A stretch of DNA of 64,000 bases from Thermosporothrix hazakensis (GTDB taxonomy: Bacteria; Chloroflexota; Ktedonobacteria; Ktedonobacterales; Ktedonobacteraceae), in assembly GCF_003253565.1 (NCBI RefSeq), contig NZ_QKUF01000017.1, positions 62,001 to 126,000 on the forward strand, read 5' to 3'. Made by a program: the position numbers and the translations under genes. The notes beneath the pieces were generated by a model. That model saw only the letters and a program-made list of their open reading frames with translations, did not search any database and had not been told where the DNA came from. Shown piece by piece: positions 38,018-46,269 of this stretch. Position 1 is the stretch's first letter. Each line of letters opens with the position of its first letter.

Positions 38018-39220
38018 CTAGTAAGGGACGATGATTTCGACGCGAGTTCCATTCTGTGGTTCGCTCTGAATACAGATTGTACCACTCAAGAGCCGGGTTC
38101 GCTCACTCATGCCTTTGAGGCCAAAGTGACCATCTTCTGGAATGGCTGTGGGATCGAAACCCTGACCGTTATCCTCAATTGTCAGATATACCTGATGCTC
38201 GCTGGCTTCCAGGTGGATATCAACCCGTGTGGCGTGCGCATGCTGCTGTGCGTTGGTCAGCGCCTCCTGGGCGATTCGATAGAGTCCTGCTTCGACGCGG
38301 GCGGGAAGTGCCGGGAAGTCGGGATCAGGAATGATCGTAAAATGGATTGCGGTTTTCTCTCCATCGTCACTGGTCTCCTGGGCCAGCATCTTGAGCGCTT
38401 CGGGGAGGGTCTTTTCCTGCAAGGGGGCGGCTCGCAGATCCATAACCGAGTTTCGTGCTTCTTCCAGATTGCGGCGCGCCATGCGCAGCGCCCGTTGGAT
38501 GGCCTCGCGGGCCTTGTCTGGCCGACTTTCAACCAGCACATCCGCTGTCTCTAGCTGAAGTGAGATCGCGGTAAGGCCCTGGGCCAGCGTATCGTGAATC
38601 TCGCGTGCCAGTCGGTTGCGCTCTTCGGTAGTTGCCAGCCTGGTCGCGGCTCTGGTATGTTCTGCGGAGAGGCGGGCCCGCTGAATGGCCAGCCCGACCT
38701 GATCGCCGATAATATGCAGGAGTTGCAGTTCTTCGGTGTGTAGCTCGCGCCAGTCCTCGCTTGCGACGTTGAGAATCCCGATACGGGTATCGCCTGCGTA
38801 GATGGGAACACTGGCGTGAAAACGGAGCCCGAGCGCGGTCGGATCGCTTTCGCGTTCGGCATTTTTTAACCGGCTGCAACGAAGGACGTTGATATTAGCG
38901 GCTCCGGTAAGATCTCCACTTAGAAAGGTGTCCAGACATTGGCAGGAACCTTCCATCCGTTTCGGGTGTTTTCCCAGATAGGGTGGAAGTGCCTGTGAGG
39001 CGGCCAGATATGGTTTTCCTTCTTCATTGAGAAGCCACACCCAGCTTGTGCGCAGGCCAAAGAGCTCTGTCACTCGCACGAGCACTTCCTGTAGCGCTTT
39101 TTGTACATCTACAATGTGATTGAGATAGCTGGCGATTTCATAAAGTATTGCGAGATCACGATTGCGATGGAGAAGCGGCGATGTAATTGCGTTTGTATGA
39201 TTTGATGTTTCTTTGTCCAT
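38018..39220 (-). CDS. GAF-containing NarX/NreB-type histidine kinase
   Basis: 400 residues from ATG 39220 (purine-rich GGAGGAAGGGGAAAGG upstream). GAF sensor (about 25-185), HisKA_3 dimerisation region with phosphorylatable His209 (EIHDTLAQGL), and HATPase with N box ALTNAQQHAHA, EDNGQGFDP and HFGLKGMSERT. No membrane helix, so a cytosolic sensor. The GAF domain holds Cys93, Cys95 (GSCQCLDTF) and Cys115, which could be redox- or metal-sensitive. Pairs with the response regulator immediately downstream. Confidence 0.93.
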   Translation of the reverse strand: MDKETSNHTNAITSPLLHRNRDLAILYEIASYLNHIVDVQKALQEVLVRVTELFGLRTSWVWLLNEEGKPYLAASQALPPYLGKHPKRMEGSCQCLDTFLSGDLTGAANINVLRCSRLKNAERESDPTALGLRFHASVPIYAGDTRIGILNVASEDWRELHTEELQLLHIIGDQVGLAIQRARLSAEHTRAATRLATTEERNRLAREIHDTLAQGLTAISLQLETADVLVESRPDKAREAIQRALRMARRNLEEARNSVMDLRAAPLQEKTLPEALKMLAQETSDDGEKTAIHFTIIPDPDFPALPARVEAGLYRIAQEALTNAQQHAHATRVDIHLEASEHQVYLTIEDNGQGFDPTAIPEDGHFGLKGMSERTRLLSGTICIQSEPQNGTRVEIIVPY

Positions 39221-39386
39221 AACCTTTCCCCTTCCTCCCGGTACTGCCTGCCCTGTATTTTCCTTTTTGCAGTATATCATATCCCGGTTCGGAGCCAACC
39301 TTTGCTGTTCGGTTGCGATATGGTTTGACAGGTAGGGCTATGTAGCCTATTCTTGAAGCAACAAGAAGAACAGCGAGGTGAGTCTT

Positions 39387-40139
39387 ATGTCTTCTGCTCT
39401 CGTTCCCTCGGGGCTGGTTGATGCCCTGCGAAAGGCACGGCGTGTCGCTATTTTAACCGGTGCCGGCATCTCAGCAGAGAGTGGTATTCCCACCTTTCGT
39501 GACGCGTTGACCGGTCTGTGGGCCCGCTTTAACCCTGAAGAACTGGCAACGCCCGAGGCCTTTCAGCGTGATCCAAAGCTGGTCTGGGAATGGTATGCGC
39601 ACCGACGGGAGCTGGTTGAGCGGGTGGAGCCGAATGCCGCTCATCGTGCGTTGGTGACGATGGAACAGCATGTCCCAAAGCTAACGCTGATTACGCAGAA
39701 TGTAGATGGCCTGCATCAACGTGCAGGAAGCCAGAACGTGCTGGAACTGCATGGAAACCTTGCCCGGGTTCGCTGCTTCCATGAAAACACGGTGATCCCT
39801 TCCTGGGAGGACACGGGAGAGGTGCCGCCCCGTTGCCCTGACTGTGGTGGTCCATTGCGTCCGGATGTTGTCTGGTTCGGTGAAAACCTGCCCGCCGACG
39901 CCTTTGAAAAGGCAGTAGAAGCCGCTGCACAGTGTGATCTCTTTTTCTCCATTGGTACGTCTGGCGTGGTTGAGCCTGCCGCGTCCTTGACTCGTCTTGC
40001 CCGGCAGATGGGGGCAACGGTTGCGCTGATCAATCTGGATGTTGAACCTCGTGATGTGCCTCCGCTCTATCAGATTCATGGAAAGGCAGGGACCATATTA
40101 CCCGAACTGGTTCAGCGGGCCTGGCCCGAACGAACCTGA
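39387..40139 (+). CDS. Sir2-family NAD-dependent protein deacylase
   Basis: 250 residues. NAD-binding GAGISAESGIPTFR (25-38), TQNVDGLH (103-110), catalytic His122. Tyr70 and Arg73 (YAHR) match the Tyr-x-x-Arg pair that gives SIRT5/CobB-type enzymes affinity for succinyl or malonyl lysine. The zinc site is unusual: Cys130 lacks its usual CxxC partner (sequence CFHE), while the second pair CPDC (150-153) is intact; His132 might substitute. ATG 39387 has AGGTGA upstream. Its stop is one base from the convergent XdhC stop. Confidence 0.92.
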   Translation: MSSALVPSGLVDALRKARRVAILTGAGISAESGIPTFRDALTGLWARFNPEELATPEAFQRDPKLVWEWYAHRRELVERVEPNAAHRALVTMEQHVPKLTLITQNVDGLHQRAGSQNVLELHGNLARVRCFHENTVIPSWEDTGEVPPRCPDCGGPLRPDVVWFGENLPADAFEKAVEAAAQCDLFFSIGTSGVVEPAASLTRLARQMGATVALINLDVEPRDVPPLYQIHGKAGTILPELVQRAWPERT

Positions 40140-40140
40140 T

Positions 40141-40971
40141 TCAGACCAGCGCCTCTTCTTCAAGCAGGCGGTGAATCGTTTTGAGCTGTGCCCCGGTTCC
40201 CTTGCGGCGCAACATCACCATTTCGGCGGCAATACTGAGCGCGATTTCGTCCGGGGTTTCGGCTCCCAGATCCAGCCCAATAGGGGCGTGGACGGCTGCC
40301 AGTCGTTCGCGAGAGACCCCTTCATTGAGTAAATCCTTGAAGATATGTTTGACCTTGCTCGGGCTACCGATCATGCCGATATAGCTTGCTCTGGTCTCTA
40401 GAGCGGCTCTCAGCGCGTCTTTATCCAGATGGTGGCCCCGAGTGACAATGACAATCCAACTGGAGGTATCCTGTGCCAGTGTACGGATGGTCTCCGGGAT
40501 ATCGCCAAAGGTTAATTGTACCTGTTCTCCAAAGTTTTTAGGGTCAGCCAGATCACGGCGATCATCGACCACAACAATATGGAACCCGAGCGAGATTGCC
40601 TGACGAGCAAGCGCCTGCGCGACATATCCGGCTCCGGCGATAATCAAGCGCGGCTGTGGCTGAAGCACCTCGAAAAAGATCTCCAGTGTTGCCCCGCAAC
40701 TCCCGACGGCCTCACCCTGATCGGCGTCAAGGTGTACATGCTGGAGAAATGTACGCTCCTCTCGCATCGCTTCTAGTGCGAGCTGAACAACCTTCTGATC
40801 TGTGATGGGACCGGCAAGCGTTCCTTCTGTAGATCCGTCTGCCCGGATCACCATTTTGCTACCAACTGTACAGGGAGTCGCGCCGCTTGTTTTTACCACG
40901 GTTGCTACTGCAACGCGTTCACCCTGACGTAAGACCTCCTGAATGGCCTCGTAAATAGGTAAAGCATTCAT
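40141..40971 (-). CDS. XdhC/CoxI-family protein
   Basis: 276 residues. N-terminal XdhC/CoxI domain (VAVATVVKTSGATP... GSKMVIRADG; GEAVGSCGATLEIFFEV) and C-terminal Rossmann domain (LIIAGAGYVAQALAR; VTRGHHLDKDAL; YIGMIGSPSKV). Family members insert or protect sulfurated molybdenum cofactor for xanthine dehydrogenase-type enzymes. No molybdoenzyme gene is nearby, so its client is unknown. AGACAGG lies 6 bases before ATG 40971. Confidence 0.9.
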   Translation of the reverse strand: MNALPIYEAIQEVLRQGERVAVATVVKTSGATPCTVGSKMVIRADGSTEGTLAGPITDQKVVQLALEAMREERTFLQHVHLDADQGEAVGSCGATLEIFFEVLQPQPRLIIAGAGYVAQALARQAISLGFHIVVVDDRRDLADPKNFGEQVQLTFGDIPETIRTLAQDTSSWIVIVTRGHHLDKDALRAALETRASYIGMIGSPSKVKHIFKDLLNEGVSRERLAAVHAPIGLDLGAETPDEIALSIAAEMVMLRRKGTGAQLKTIHRLLEEEALV

Positions 40972-41092
40972 GAAACCTGTCTCCCCGTTTTTTATTGCTC
41001 AAAGACTGAATATTGCACCTATGATTATATGATAAAACGCTGCTGCCTGAAAAATATATTCCCGGCAACAATAGCATGGGCATCTCTCCTGG

Positions 41093-41115
41093 AGGTGGAA
41101 AGGGAGATTCCACCT
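41093..41115. repeat. Hairpin in intergenic region
   Basis: AGGTGGAA (41093-41100) and TTCCACCT (41108-41115), loop of 7. It lies between divergent genes, so its role is unclear. Confidence 0.4.
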
Positions 41116-41195
41116 TTGTCTGTGCTGAAAAGAATAGCTACATGACAAGCGCTATAGAACACATTGTCTAGCAGCCATTAGAGATGGCGGCGCGT

Positions 41196-41235
41196 TTGAC
41201 GAAAAGATCAAAAGTGTTCTATATTATGTAGAACA
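41196..41235 (+). promoter_or_regulatory. Promoter with overlapping palindromic operator
   Basis: TTGACG (41196-41201), 18-base spacer, TATATT (41220-41225). A perfect inverted repeat TGTTCTA (41215-41221) / TAGAACA (41229-41235) covers the -10 box. An extra TAGAACA half-site lies at 41155-41161. This looks like repressor control of the gene at 41374. Confidence 0.55.
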
Positions 41236-41373
41236 TCTATTCTAAGGGGTACAGGCGGGAGCAAAGAACCGCAGCAACCGGTCAGACAGTCCGCAGATAA
41301 GCTTGTACTGACGTAACTTCGTATGTTTCTCTGCTATGACAACGAAGAGAATGACAGAGGAGAGCAAGAGCGA

Positions 41374-42048
41374 ATGAGTAACAATACCTTTAATCCACGA
41401 GAACATCTGATAACGATTAAAAACAGGCAAGGAGCAACCGAGTATTTGCCTGTCCAGTGGCGGCTTGTCTGGTTCCGTTCGGAATGTCCGGAAGGAAGTA
41501 TTGAGACCGAACTGCTGCAACTGGATCTGGAACGAGAGACGGAAGAAGAGGCTTTTGTCTGGAACGCTGAAAAACGGCGCAGTGAAAAAGTAGTCAAAAC
41601 GGCAAAGGGATTGGCCGTCTTTCGGGCGACCGTCAAAGATGGCAAAGGTGGAAGCGCGACCGCAACGAAGATGGAGAAAGCGGCTTCATTCCCGGATTTC
41701 CTTGAGAAGGCCGAAACTGGAGCAATCGGACGAGCGCTAGCGGCGCTTGGCTATGGCACACAGTTTGCCCCGGAACTCGATGAGGAACACCGCATTGTTG
41801 ATAGCCCGGTCGGCGGTCAGGGAGGTGCTGCCCCGTCCCGCAATGGGGCAACAGGCGTCATGAGCGCCGAGGCCGCGGCTGACGCCCAGGTAACTGAGCG
41901 ACAGATTGCCAATATCAGGAAACTCTGTCAGCATCTTGGCAAAGAAGAGCCCCAGAATATCACATCTCTCAGCTTTCTGGGCGCCAAGAAAATGATCGAA
42001 GATCTGACCAACGAGTACAAAGAGCGCAAACAGAACAAGGCCTCGTAA
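41374..42048 (+). CDS. Phage/ICE-type protein with ERF/Rad52-like signature, possible ssDNA annealing
   Basis: 224 residues from ATG 41374 (AGGAGAG about 10 bases upstream). N-terminal FNPREHLITIKNRQ and YLPVQWRLVWFR, then FLEKAETGAIGRALAALGYGTQFAPE, a signature I associate with recombination-type proteins of phages and integrative elements (from memory, not searched). The C-terminal ~50 residues form a helical ERQIANIRKLCQHLGKEEP domain joined by an Ala/Gly linker. Family assignment and function are tentative. Followed by a small gene on the same strand. Confidence 0.55.
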   Translation: MSNNTFNPREHLITIKNRQGATEYLPVQWRLVWFRSECPEGSIETELLQLDLERETEEEAFVWNAEKRRSEKVVKTAKGLAVFRATVKDGKGGSATATKMEKAASFPDFLEKAETGAIGRALAALGYGTQFAPELDEEHRIVDSPVGGQGGAAPSRNGATGVMSAEAAADAQVTERQIANIRKLCQHLGKEEPQNITSLSFLGAKKMIEDLTNEYKERKQNKAS

Positions 42049-42113
42049 TATCGATTGGGGCTGTTTTCCGGAATACATCATCTGGAACAGCCTGCTTGAA
42101 AGAGGTAGATCGC

Positions 42114-42425
42114 ATGTTGGTGAACGTAGTGGGAGGCGAAACCCGACGCGGTTTCATAGTGCAGCGGGAAAGCAATTTTACAATGACATCTGAAGAGGTA
42201 GAGTGTGCTGAAAAGCGCATGAAACAACGATGGTATGATCTGGTAACAGCAGAGCAGCAAGGGGCATCTCTCCAGACGCTGGATCGGATGTTTAACGCCT
42301 ATATGCTGGCTGTTGAAGAGTACAACCACTGTGCTGAACGCTATCTTGTTGAACAGGCGGCTGCGCAGCACCCCGAGACCGGATCAACTGTCCAGAAGAG
42401 AAAACGTCGTAGGAAAGCCTCGTAG
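42114..42425 (+). CDS. Small basic-tailed protein, unknown
   Basis: 103 residues from ATG 42114 (AAAGAGG 7 bases upstream). Helical, with a final KRKRRRKAS tail. Sits 65 bases after the ERF-like gene, probably cotranscribed. No family recognised. Confidence 0.5.
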   Translation: MLVNVVGGETRRGFIVQRESNFTMTSEEVECAEKRMKQRWYDLVTAEQQGASLQTLDRMFNAYMLAVEEYNHCAERYLVEQAAAQHPETGSTVQKRKRRRKAS

Positions 42426-42446
42426 AAAGCATCGCCAACGTAAGGC

Positions 42447-42500
42447 GTGAAGGTACTCGCAGCGCTATTTTGGCATAAGAGAAGCGGTGAGTACCTTCAC
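42447..42500 (+). repeat. Inverted repeat after the ERF-like operon
   Basis: GTGAAGGTACTC (42447-42458) pairs with GAGTACCTTCAC (42489-42500), 12 bp, 30-base loop. No T-run follows; it may end the operon or be a binding site. Confidence 0.45.
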
Positions 42501-42561
42501 TGTGTTTGCGGGGTCCCACACCTCAAAGCGAAAGTTGTCCCCTTATCGTTCTTCCACAGTA

Positions 42562-43437
42562 TCAGGCCTGTACAAAATCGACAATAGCTTTCGCCACAGC
42601 AGCCGGTGCGTCGAAAAGGACCAGATGGCCCGCATTTGGCACGACGACCAGTTTGGAGGTCTCGATCTCCCGATTGAGACGCTGTGCATATTTCAGCGGG
42701 ATCTGCTCGTCTTTCTCGCCCCAGATCAGCAGGGTAGGCTTTTTGGCAACTGCCAGATCGGTTGAGACCGAATTGACATAGTGAGGGAGAAGCAGGCGAA
42801 TATGCTGATAGAGCACCTCTTTCCCGAGCTCGCTGTTCCACGGCTCAACATATTGATCCAGCACGTTGGCGAAATCCTGGCTCTTGAATGCTGCCTGTGG
42901 CAGGGTCTCGCGCAGATCGCGAATCATATCTTCGAGGCTGGTCTGCTTGGGAGCGTCGAAGTCCTGACGCTTCTCCATCTCGGGCAGAGGCCAATCTTTG
43001 GCAAAGGCTTGTAGGTAGCAGATGCTATCGATCAGCACCAGCGCCGCGGTCTGCTCGCGATAGAGGCGGGTTGCCAGAATCTGAGCGACGCCACCGCCGA
43101 GGCCGTGACCAACCAGGATGATATTGTTCAGCTTGAGATCCTTGAACAGCAGAGCGAGCGCATCGGCATGGCCCCAGACGGAGGTATCGGCGGGCCAGGG
43201 ATGATCGGACTCGCCATAGCCAAGCATATCGAATGCGTAGACAGCACGGTTCAGGCCGGCCAGTTGAGGCATCACGGCTTCCCAGGTGAAGGCGCCTGCC
43301 GGAATATCATGGAGCAGGACAATTGCCCCGTCTGGTCCATGTTCGGCGCCCTGGACAATATAGCTGAGTTTATAATGTATGGTAGGTGCCTTCCGTCGTT
43401 CTTGCGAGACGGAGGTCTTGGATGATTTCGTTGACAT
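42562..43437 (-). CDS. Alpha/beta hydrolase fold protein lacking the nucleophile
   Basis: 291 residues, complete fold: oxyanion region LLHDIPAGAFTWEAVMPQLA, FDMLGYGESDHP, nucleophile elbow VGHGLGGGVAQ (109-119), acid in LLIWGEKDEQIP and histidine in PNAGHLVLFD. The elbow usually reads GxSxG; here it is GHGLG, with Gly112 (codon GGC) where Ser is expected. A single base change (AGC to GGC) would explain it. The rest looks intact, so it may be a pseudoenzyme, or the base is wrong. GAGG lies 5 bases before ATG 43437. Confidence 0.85.
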   Translation of the reverse strand: MSTKSSKTSVSQERRKAPTIHYKLSYIVQGAEHGPDGAIVLLHDIPAGAFTWEAVMPQLAGLNRAVYAFDMLGYGESDHPWPADTSVWGHADALALLFKDLKLNNIILVGHGLGGGVAQILATRLYREQTAALVLIDSICYLQAFAKDWPLPEMEKRQDFDAPKQTSLEDMIRDLRETLPQAAFKSQDFANVLDQYVEPWNSELGKEVLYQHIRLLLPHYVNSVSTDLAVAKKPTLLIWGEKDEQIPLKYAQRLNREIETSKLVVVPNAGHLVLFDAPAAVAKAIVDFVQA

Positions 43438-43569
43438 ACGTCCTCACTTTACAGGGTTCTTTCACGGATAAGCAAAGTAGATAAATCTCTGATGAGAGCG
43501 GGTAGCGATAATGCGCTACTCTGTTCCCTTCTGAATTGTAAAGCGTAGCTGGCCATTTTCGCAAATAGG

Positions 43570-43608
43570 GATATCCCACTCCGAGGGCGGGCCCGGGGGT
43601 GGGATATC
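43570..43608. repeat. Inverted repeat downstream of enolase
   Basis: GATATCCCAC (43570-43579) and GTGGGATATC (43599-43608), with a GC-rich 19-base loop. Lies 26 bases beyond the enolase stop on the minus strand; a possible terminator without a clear T-run. Confidence 0.5.
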
Positions 43609-43633
43609 GGTTGTCTATGACCCGGGATAGGCC

Positions 43634-44959
43634 TTATGCTCTGGCATAGAGGGCCGGAACATTGTAGAAGGCGCTAAAGCCTGCGTAGTGGGCTGCATCT
43701 CCACCCAGTTCGTCCTCGATAACCAGCAGGCGGTTATATTTTGCCACACGCTCGCTGCGGGAGGGTGCCCCGGTCTTGATTTGCCCGGCATTGGTTGCAA
43801 CCACAAGGTCAGCGATAGTGGTATCTTCGGTCTCACCCGAGCGATGCGAGATGATCGCACTGAAGGAGGCCCGTTTCGCCATCTCGATTGCTTCCATTGT
43901 CTCGCTCAGAGAACCGATCTGGTTTAGCTTGATCAAGATAGAGTTAGCGGACTGCTCGACAATACCGCGCTTGAGGCGCTCGGTGTTGGTCACAAACAGA
44001 TCGTCACCTACAAGCTGTACCCGGCTGCCCAGACGCTTGCAAAGCTGGGACCAGCCTTCCCAGTCGTCTTCGGCAAGACCATCTTCAATGGTGATAATCG
44101 GATACTCGCTTGTCCATTTATCGTAGAGGTCGACCATTTCAGAGGCGCTGAGCGTGCGACCCTCGCGGGCAAGCACATACTTCCCATTGTCGTAAAGCTC
44201 GGTTGCTGCGACGTCCAGACCGAGGAAGATATCCTGACCTGGCTTGTATCCGGCTGTCTCAATTGCCGCAACCAGCACTTCCAGTGCCTCCCGGTTGGAG
44301 GAGAGGGAAGGAGCAAAGCCACCTTCATCACCGACGTTGGTATTAAGTTTCTTGCTATGGAGAACTTTCTTGAGGCCCTGATAGACTTCTGCTCCCATGC
44401 GCAGCGCCTCGCGGAACGAAGAAGCGCCAACCGGGAGGATCATATATTCCTGCATATCGGTGGAATTATCCGCGTGCTTTCCGCCGTTCAAAATATTGAG
44501 CATGGGTACGGGCAAGGTGCAGGCGGAAACACCGCCGAGGTAGCGATAGAGCGGCTGATTGTATGCCTGTGCCGCTGCTTTGGCAAGTGCCAGTGAGACG
44601 CCGAGAATGGCGTTCGCGCCGAGTTTCGCTTTATTGGGTGTACCGTCCAGACCGATCAGCACTTCATCGAGCATAACCTGATCGGTTGCATCAAAGCCAG
44701 CAATCTCTTCAGCGATCACTTTATTGACGTTTTCAACGGCCTTGAGAACACCCTTGCCACCGTAGCGGCTCTTGTCGCCGTCGCGTAGCTCGACTGCTTC
44801 ATGTGCTCCGGTTGAAGCTCCGGAAGGAACCGCCGCTACTCCCCGCGCTCCTCCCTTCAGGGTGACTTCAACCTGAACCGTGGGATTGCCGCGCGAATCC
44901 AGGATCTCGCGGGCGATGACTTCCTTGATGGATGTCGAATCGTTTGTGTTGAGTGGCAT
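43634..44959 (-). CDS. eno: Enolase
   Basis: 441 residues; interconverts 2-phosphoglycerate and phosphoenolpyruvate in glycolysis. Conserved elements: EILDSRGNPTVQVEV, SGASTGAHEAVELRDG, VGDEGGFAPSL, EDGLAEDDWEGW, LVGDDLFVTN, KLNQIGSLSET, SHRSGETEDTTIADL and GAPSRSERVAKYN. ATG 44959 is about 10 bases after GGAGG; an in-frame TTG two codons earlier is less likely. Confidence 0.97.
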   Translation of the reverse strand: MPLNTNDSTSIKEVIAREILDSRGNPTVQVEVTLKGGARGVAAVPSGASTGAHEAVELRDGDKSRYGGKGVLKAVENVNKVIAEEIAGFDATDQVMLDEVLIGLDGTPNKAKLGANAILGVSLALAKAAAQAYNQPLYRYLGGVSACTLPVPMLNILNGGKHADNSTDMQEYMILPVGASSFREALRMGAEVYQGLKKVLHSKKLNTNVGDEGGFAPSLSSNREALEVLVAAIETAGYKPGQDIFLGLDVAATELYDNGKYVLAREGRTLSASEMVDLYDKWTSEYPIITIEDGLAEDDWEGWSQLCKRLGSRVQLVGDDLFVTNTERLKRGIVEQSANSILIKLNQIGSLSETMEAIEMAKRASFSAIISHRSGETEDTTIADLVVATNAGQIKTGAPSRSERVAKYNRLLVIEDELGGDAAHYAGFSAFYNVPALYARA

Positions 44960-45024
44960 AACCAAAAATCCTCCACAAAAATCTTATCTATGCACATGCG
45001 GAGCAAATTGTTTCTCTCTTTATA

Positions 45025-45066
45025 ATAGCCCAGTCGCAGGGGATGTTGCATCCTTGCCTGGGCTAT
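45025..45066 (-). repeat. Nested hairpin between enolase start and hisC stop
   Basis: ATAGCCCAG (45025-45033) pairs with CTGGGCTAT (45058-45066), with inner GGATG/CATCC. It would lie in the 5' leader of the enolase transcript or at the hisC 3' end. Confidence 0.45.
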
Positions 45067-45095
45067 TGTACATCGGAGTGCCGGGTATGGGCAAG

Positions 45096-45130
45096 CAAGA
45101 GAAAGACCCTGGTGAAAGATTCACCAGGGT
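45096..45130 (-). terminator. Terminator after hisC
   Basis: Minus strand: ACCCTGGTGA (45130-45121) pairs with TCACCAGGGT (45115-45106), loop of 5, then CTTTCTCTTG. It lies 25 bases beyond the hisC stop. Confidence 0.75.
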
Positions 45131-45155
45131 ACTTATCGGGATGAATGGTATGTGA

Positions 45156-46262
45156 TCACAGGCCTTGTAATGCCTGGTTGAGTTTCTCTGTATGCTCCGG
45201 TAAACCAACCGTAACCCGGAAGTAGTCTGCCAGATCGGGCTGTGATGAGAAGTAGCGGAGCAGAATGCCGTGCGACTCGACCGCGTTCCGTAGCTGTTTG
45301 ATCGTCACCAGACTCTGGTCAACGAAGGTCAGAATATAGTTCCCTTGCGAGGGCAGCGGCTTTAAGAAGGGATAGCTGGCAAGAACCTCAAAAAGGTGAG
45401 CCCGCTCTTCTACAATGCGCTGCACATTTTGCAGGGTTGCATCGAGGTGTTTCAGCGTTTCGATGGCCGCGATATGCCCGGACATATTGACCTCAAATGG
45501 GCATTGCGCGCGGCGCATGTAGGACTGAATCCACTCGGGCACAAGGGCATAGCCAATGCGCAGCCCGGCCAGTCCCGCCCATTTGCTGAACGTGCGGGTG
45601 ACAACCAGATTCTCATGTTCAGGAACCAGATGCGCGTAGCCATGAGGGAAATCTGAGAACTCCACATAGGCCTCATCGACCATAATGATGCGCCCGGTAT
45701 CCAGCAGGGCAAAAAGATCCTCCTGACGGATCGGGTTACCCGTTGGATTGTTGGGAGAACAGAGAATGATTAATTTGGTCTGAGGCGTAATCGCTGCTTT
45801 AATCGCTTCGACATTCAGTGAGAAGTCAGGGTTACGTGGAACCTCGATAACATGAGCGCCACAGAAGGTTGTAACCGACTTATAGAGCGAGAACGTCGGA
45901 GGGCAGCAGATGATGTTGTCACCCGGGCTCAGGAAGAGGTGCCAGAGCAGGTTAATCAGTTCCATGCTCCCATGCTGTACGACGATATGACGCTTCTCTA
46001 CTCCGGTGTACTGTTCGAGAGCCTGGCGAAGAGCCGCCGAGTCTGTGTCTGGATAGAGATTGAACTGCTTATAGTTCGCCAGTGCCGCAAGGACTTCCGG
46101 CACCGGTTCATAGGGACTCTCATTACTATTTAGTTTGATAATTTCTTGTATAGGAATATTTGTACGTGTGCTGAACGCTTCTAACGACTCGCCCGGTACA
46201 TATTCGGCCAGGCGGTCCAGTTCTGGGCGCACGGATACAAGACGAGGGGAATATGTATACAT
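45156..46262 (-). CDS. hisC: Histidinol-phosphate aminotransferase
   Basis: 368 residues of the fold-type I aminotransferase class. Converts imidazole-acetol phosphate to L-histidinol phosphate. LNSNESPYEPVPEV, YPDTDSAALRQALEQY, SPNNPTGNPI, MVDEAYVEFSD and the PLP-lysine segment TRTFSKWAGLAGLRIGY are all present. No other his gene is in the window, so a related aminotransferase role is possible. The start (ATG 46262 or GTG 46265) lies just after the upstream gene's stop, suggesting coupled translation. Confidence 0.9.
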   Translation of the reverse strand: MYTYSPRLVSVRPELDRLAEYVPGESLEAFSTRTNIPIQEIIKLNSNESPYEPVPEVLAALANYKQFNLYPDTDSAALRQALEQYTGVEKRHIVVQHGSMELINLLWHLFLSPGDNIICCPPTFSLYKSVTTFCGAHVIEVPRNPDFSLNVEAIKAAITPQTKLIILCSPNNPTGNPIRQEDLFALLDTGRIIMVDEAYVEFSDFPHGYAHLVPEHENLVVTRTFSKWAGLAGLRIGYALVPEWIQSYMRRAQCPFEVNMSGHIAAIETLKHLDATLQNVQRIVEERAHLFEVLASYPFLKPLPSQGNYILTFVDQSLVTIKQLRNAVESHGILLRYFSSQPDLADYFRVTVGLPEHTEKLNQALQGL

Positions 46263-46269
46263 CACTTAT

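Noticed and set aside
41215..41235. LexA (SOS) box
   Set aside because: Half-sites are GTTC...GAAC in the opposite orientation and with wider spacing than the Gram-positive GAAC-N4-GTTC box; kept as an unnamed operator.
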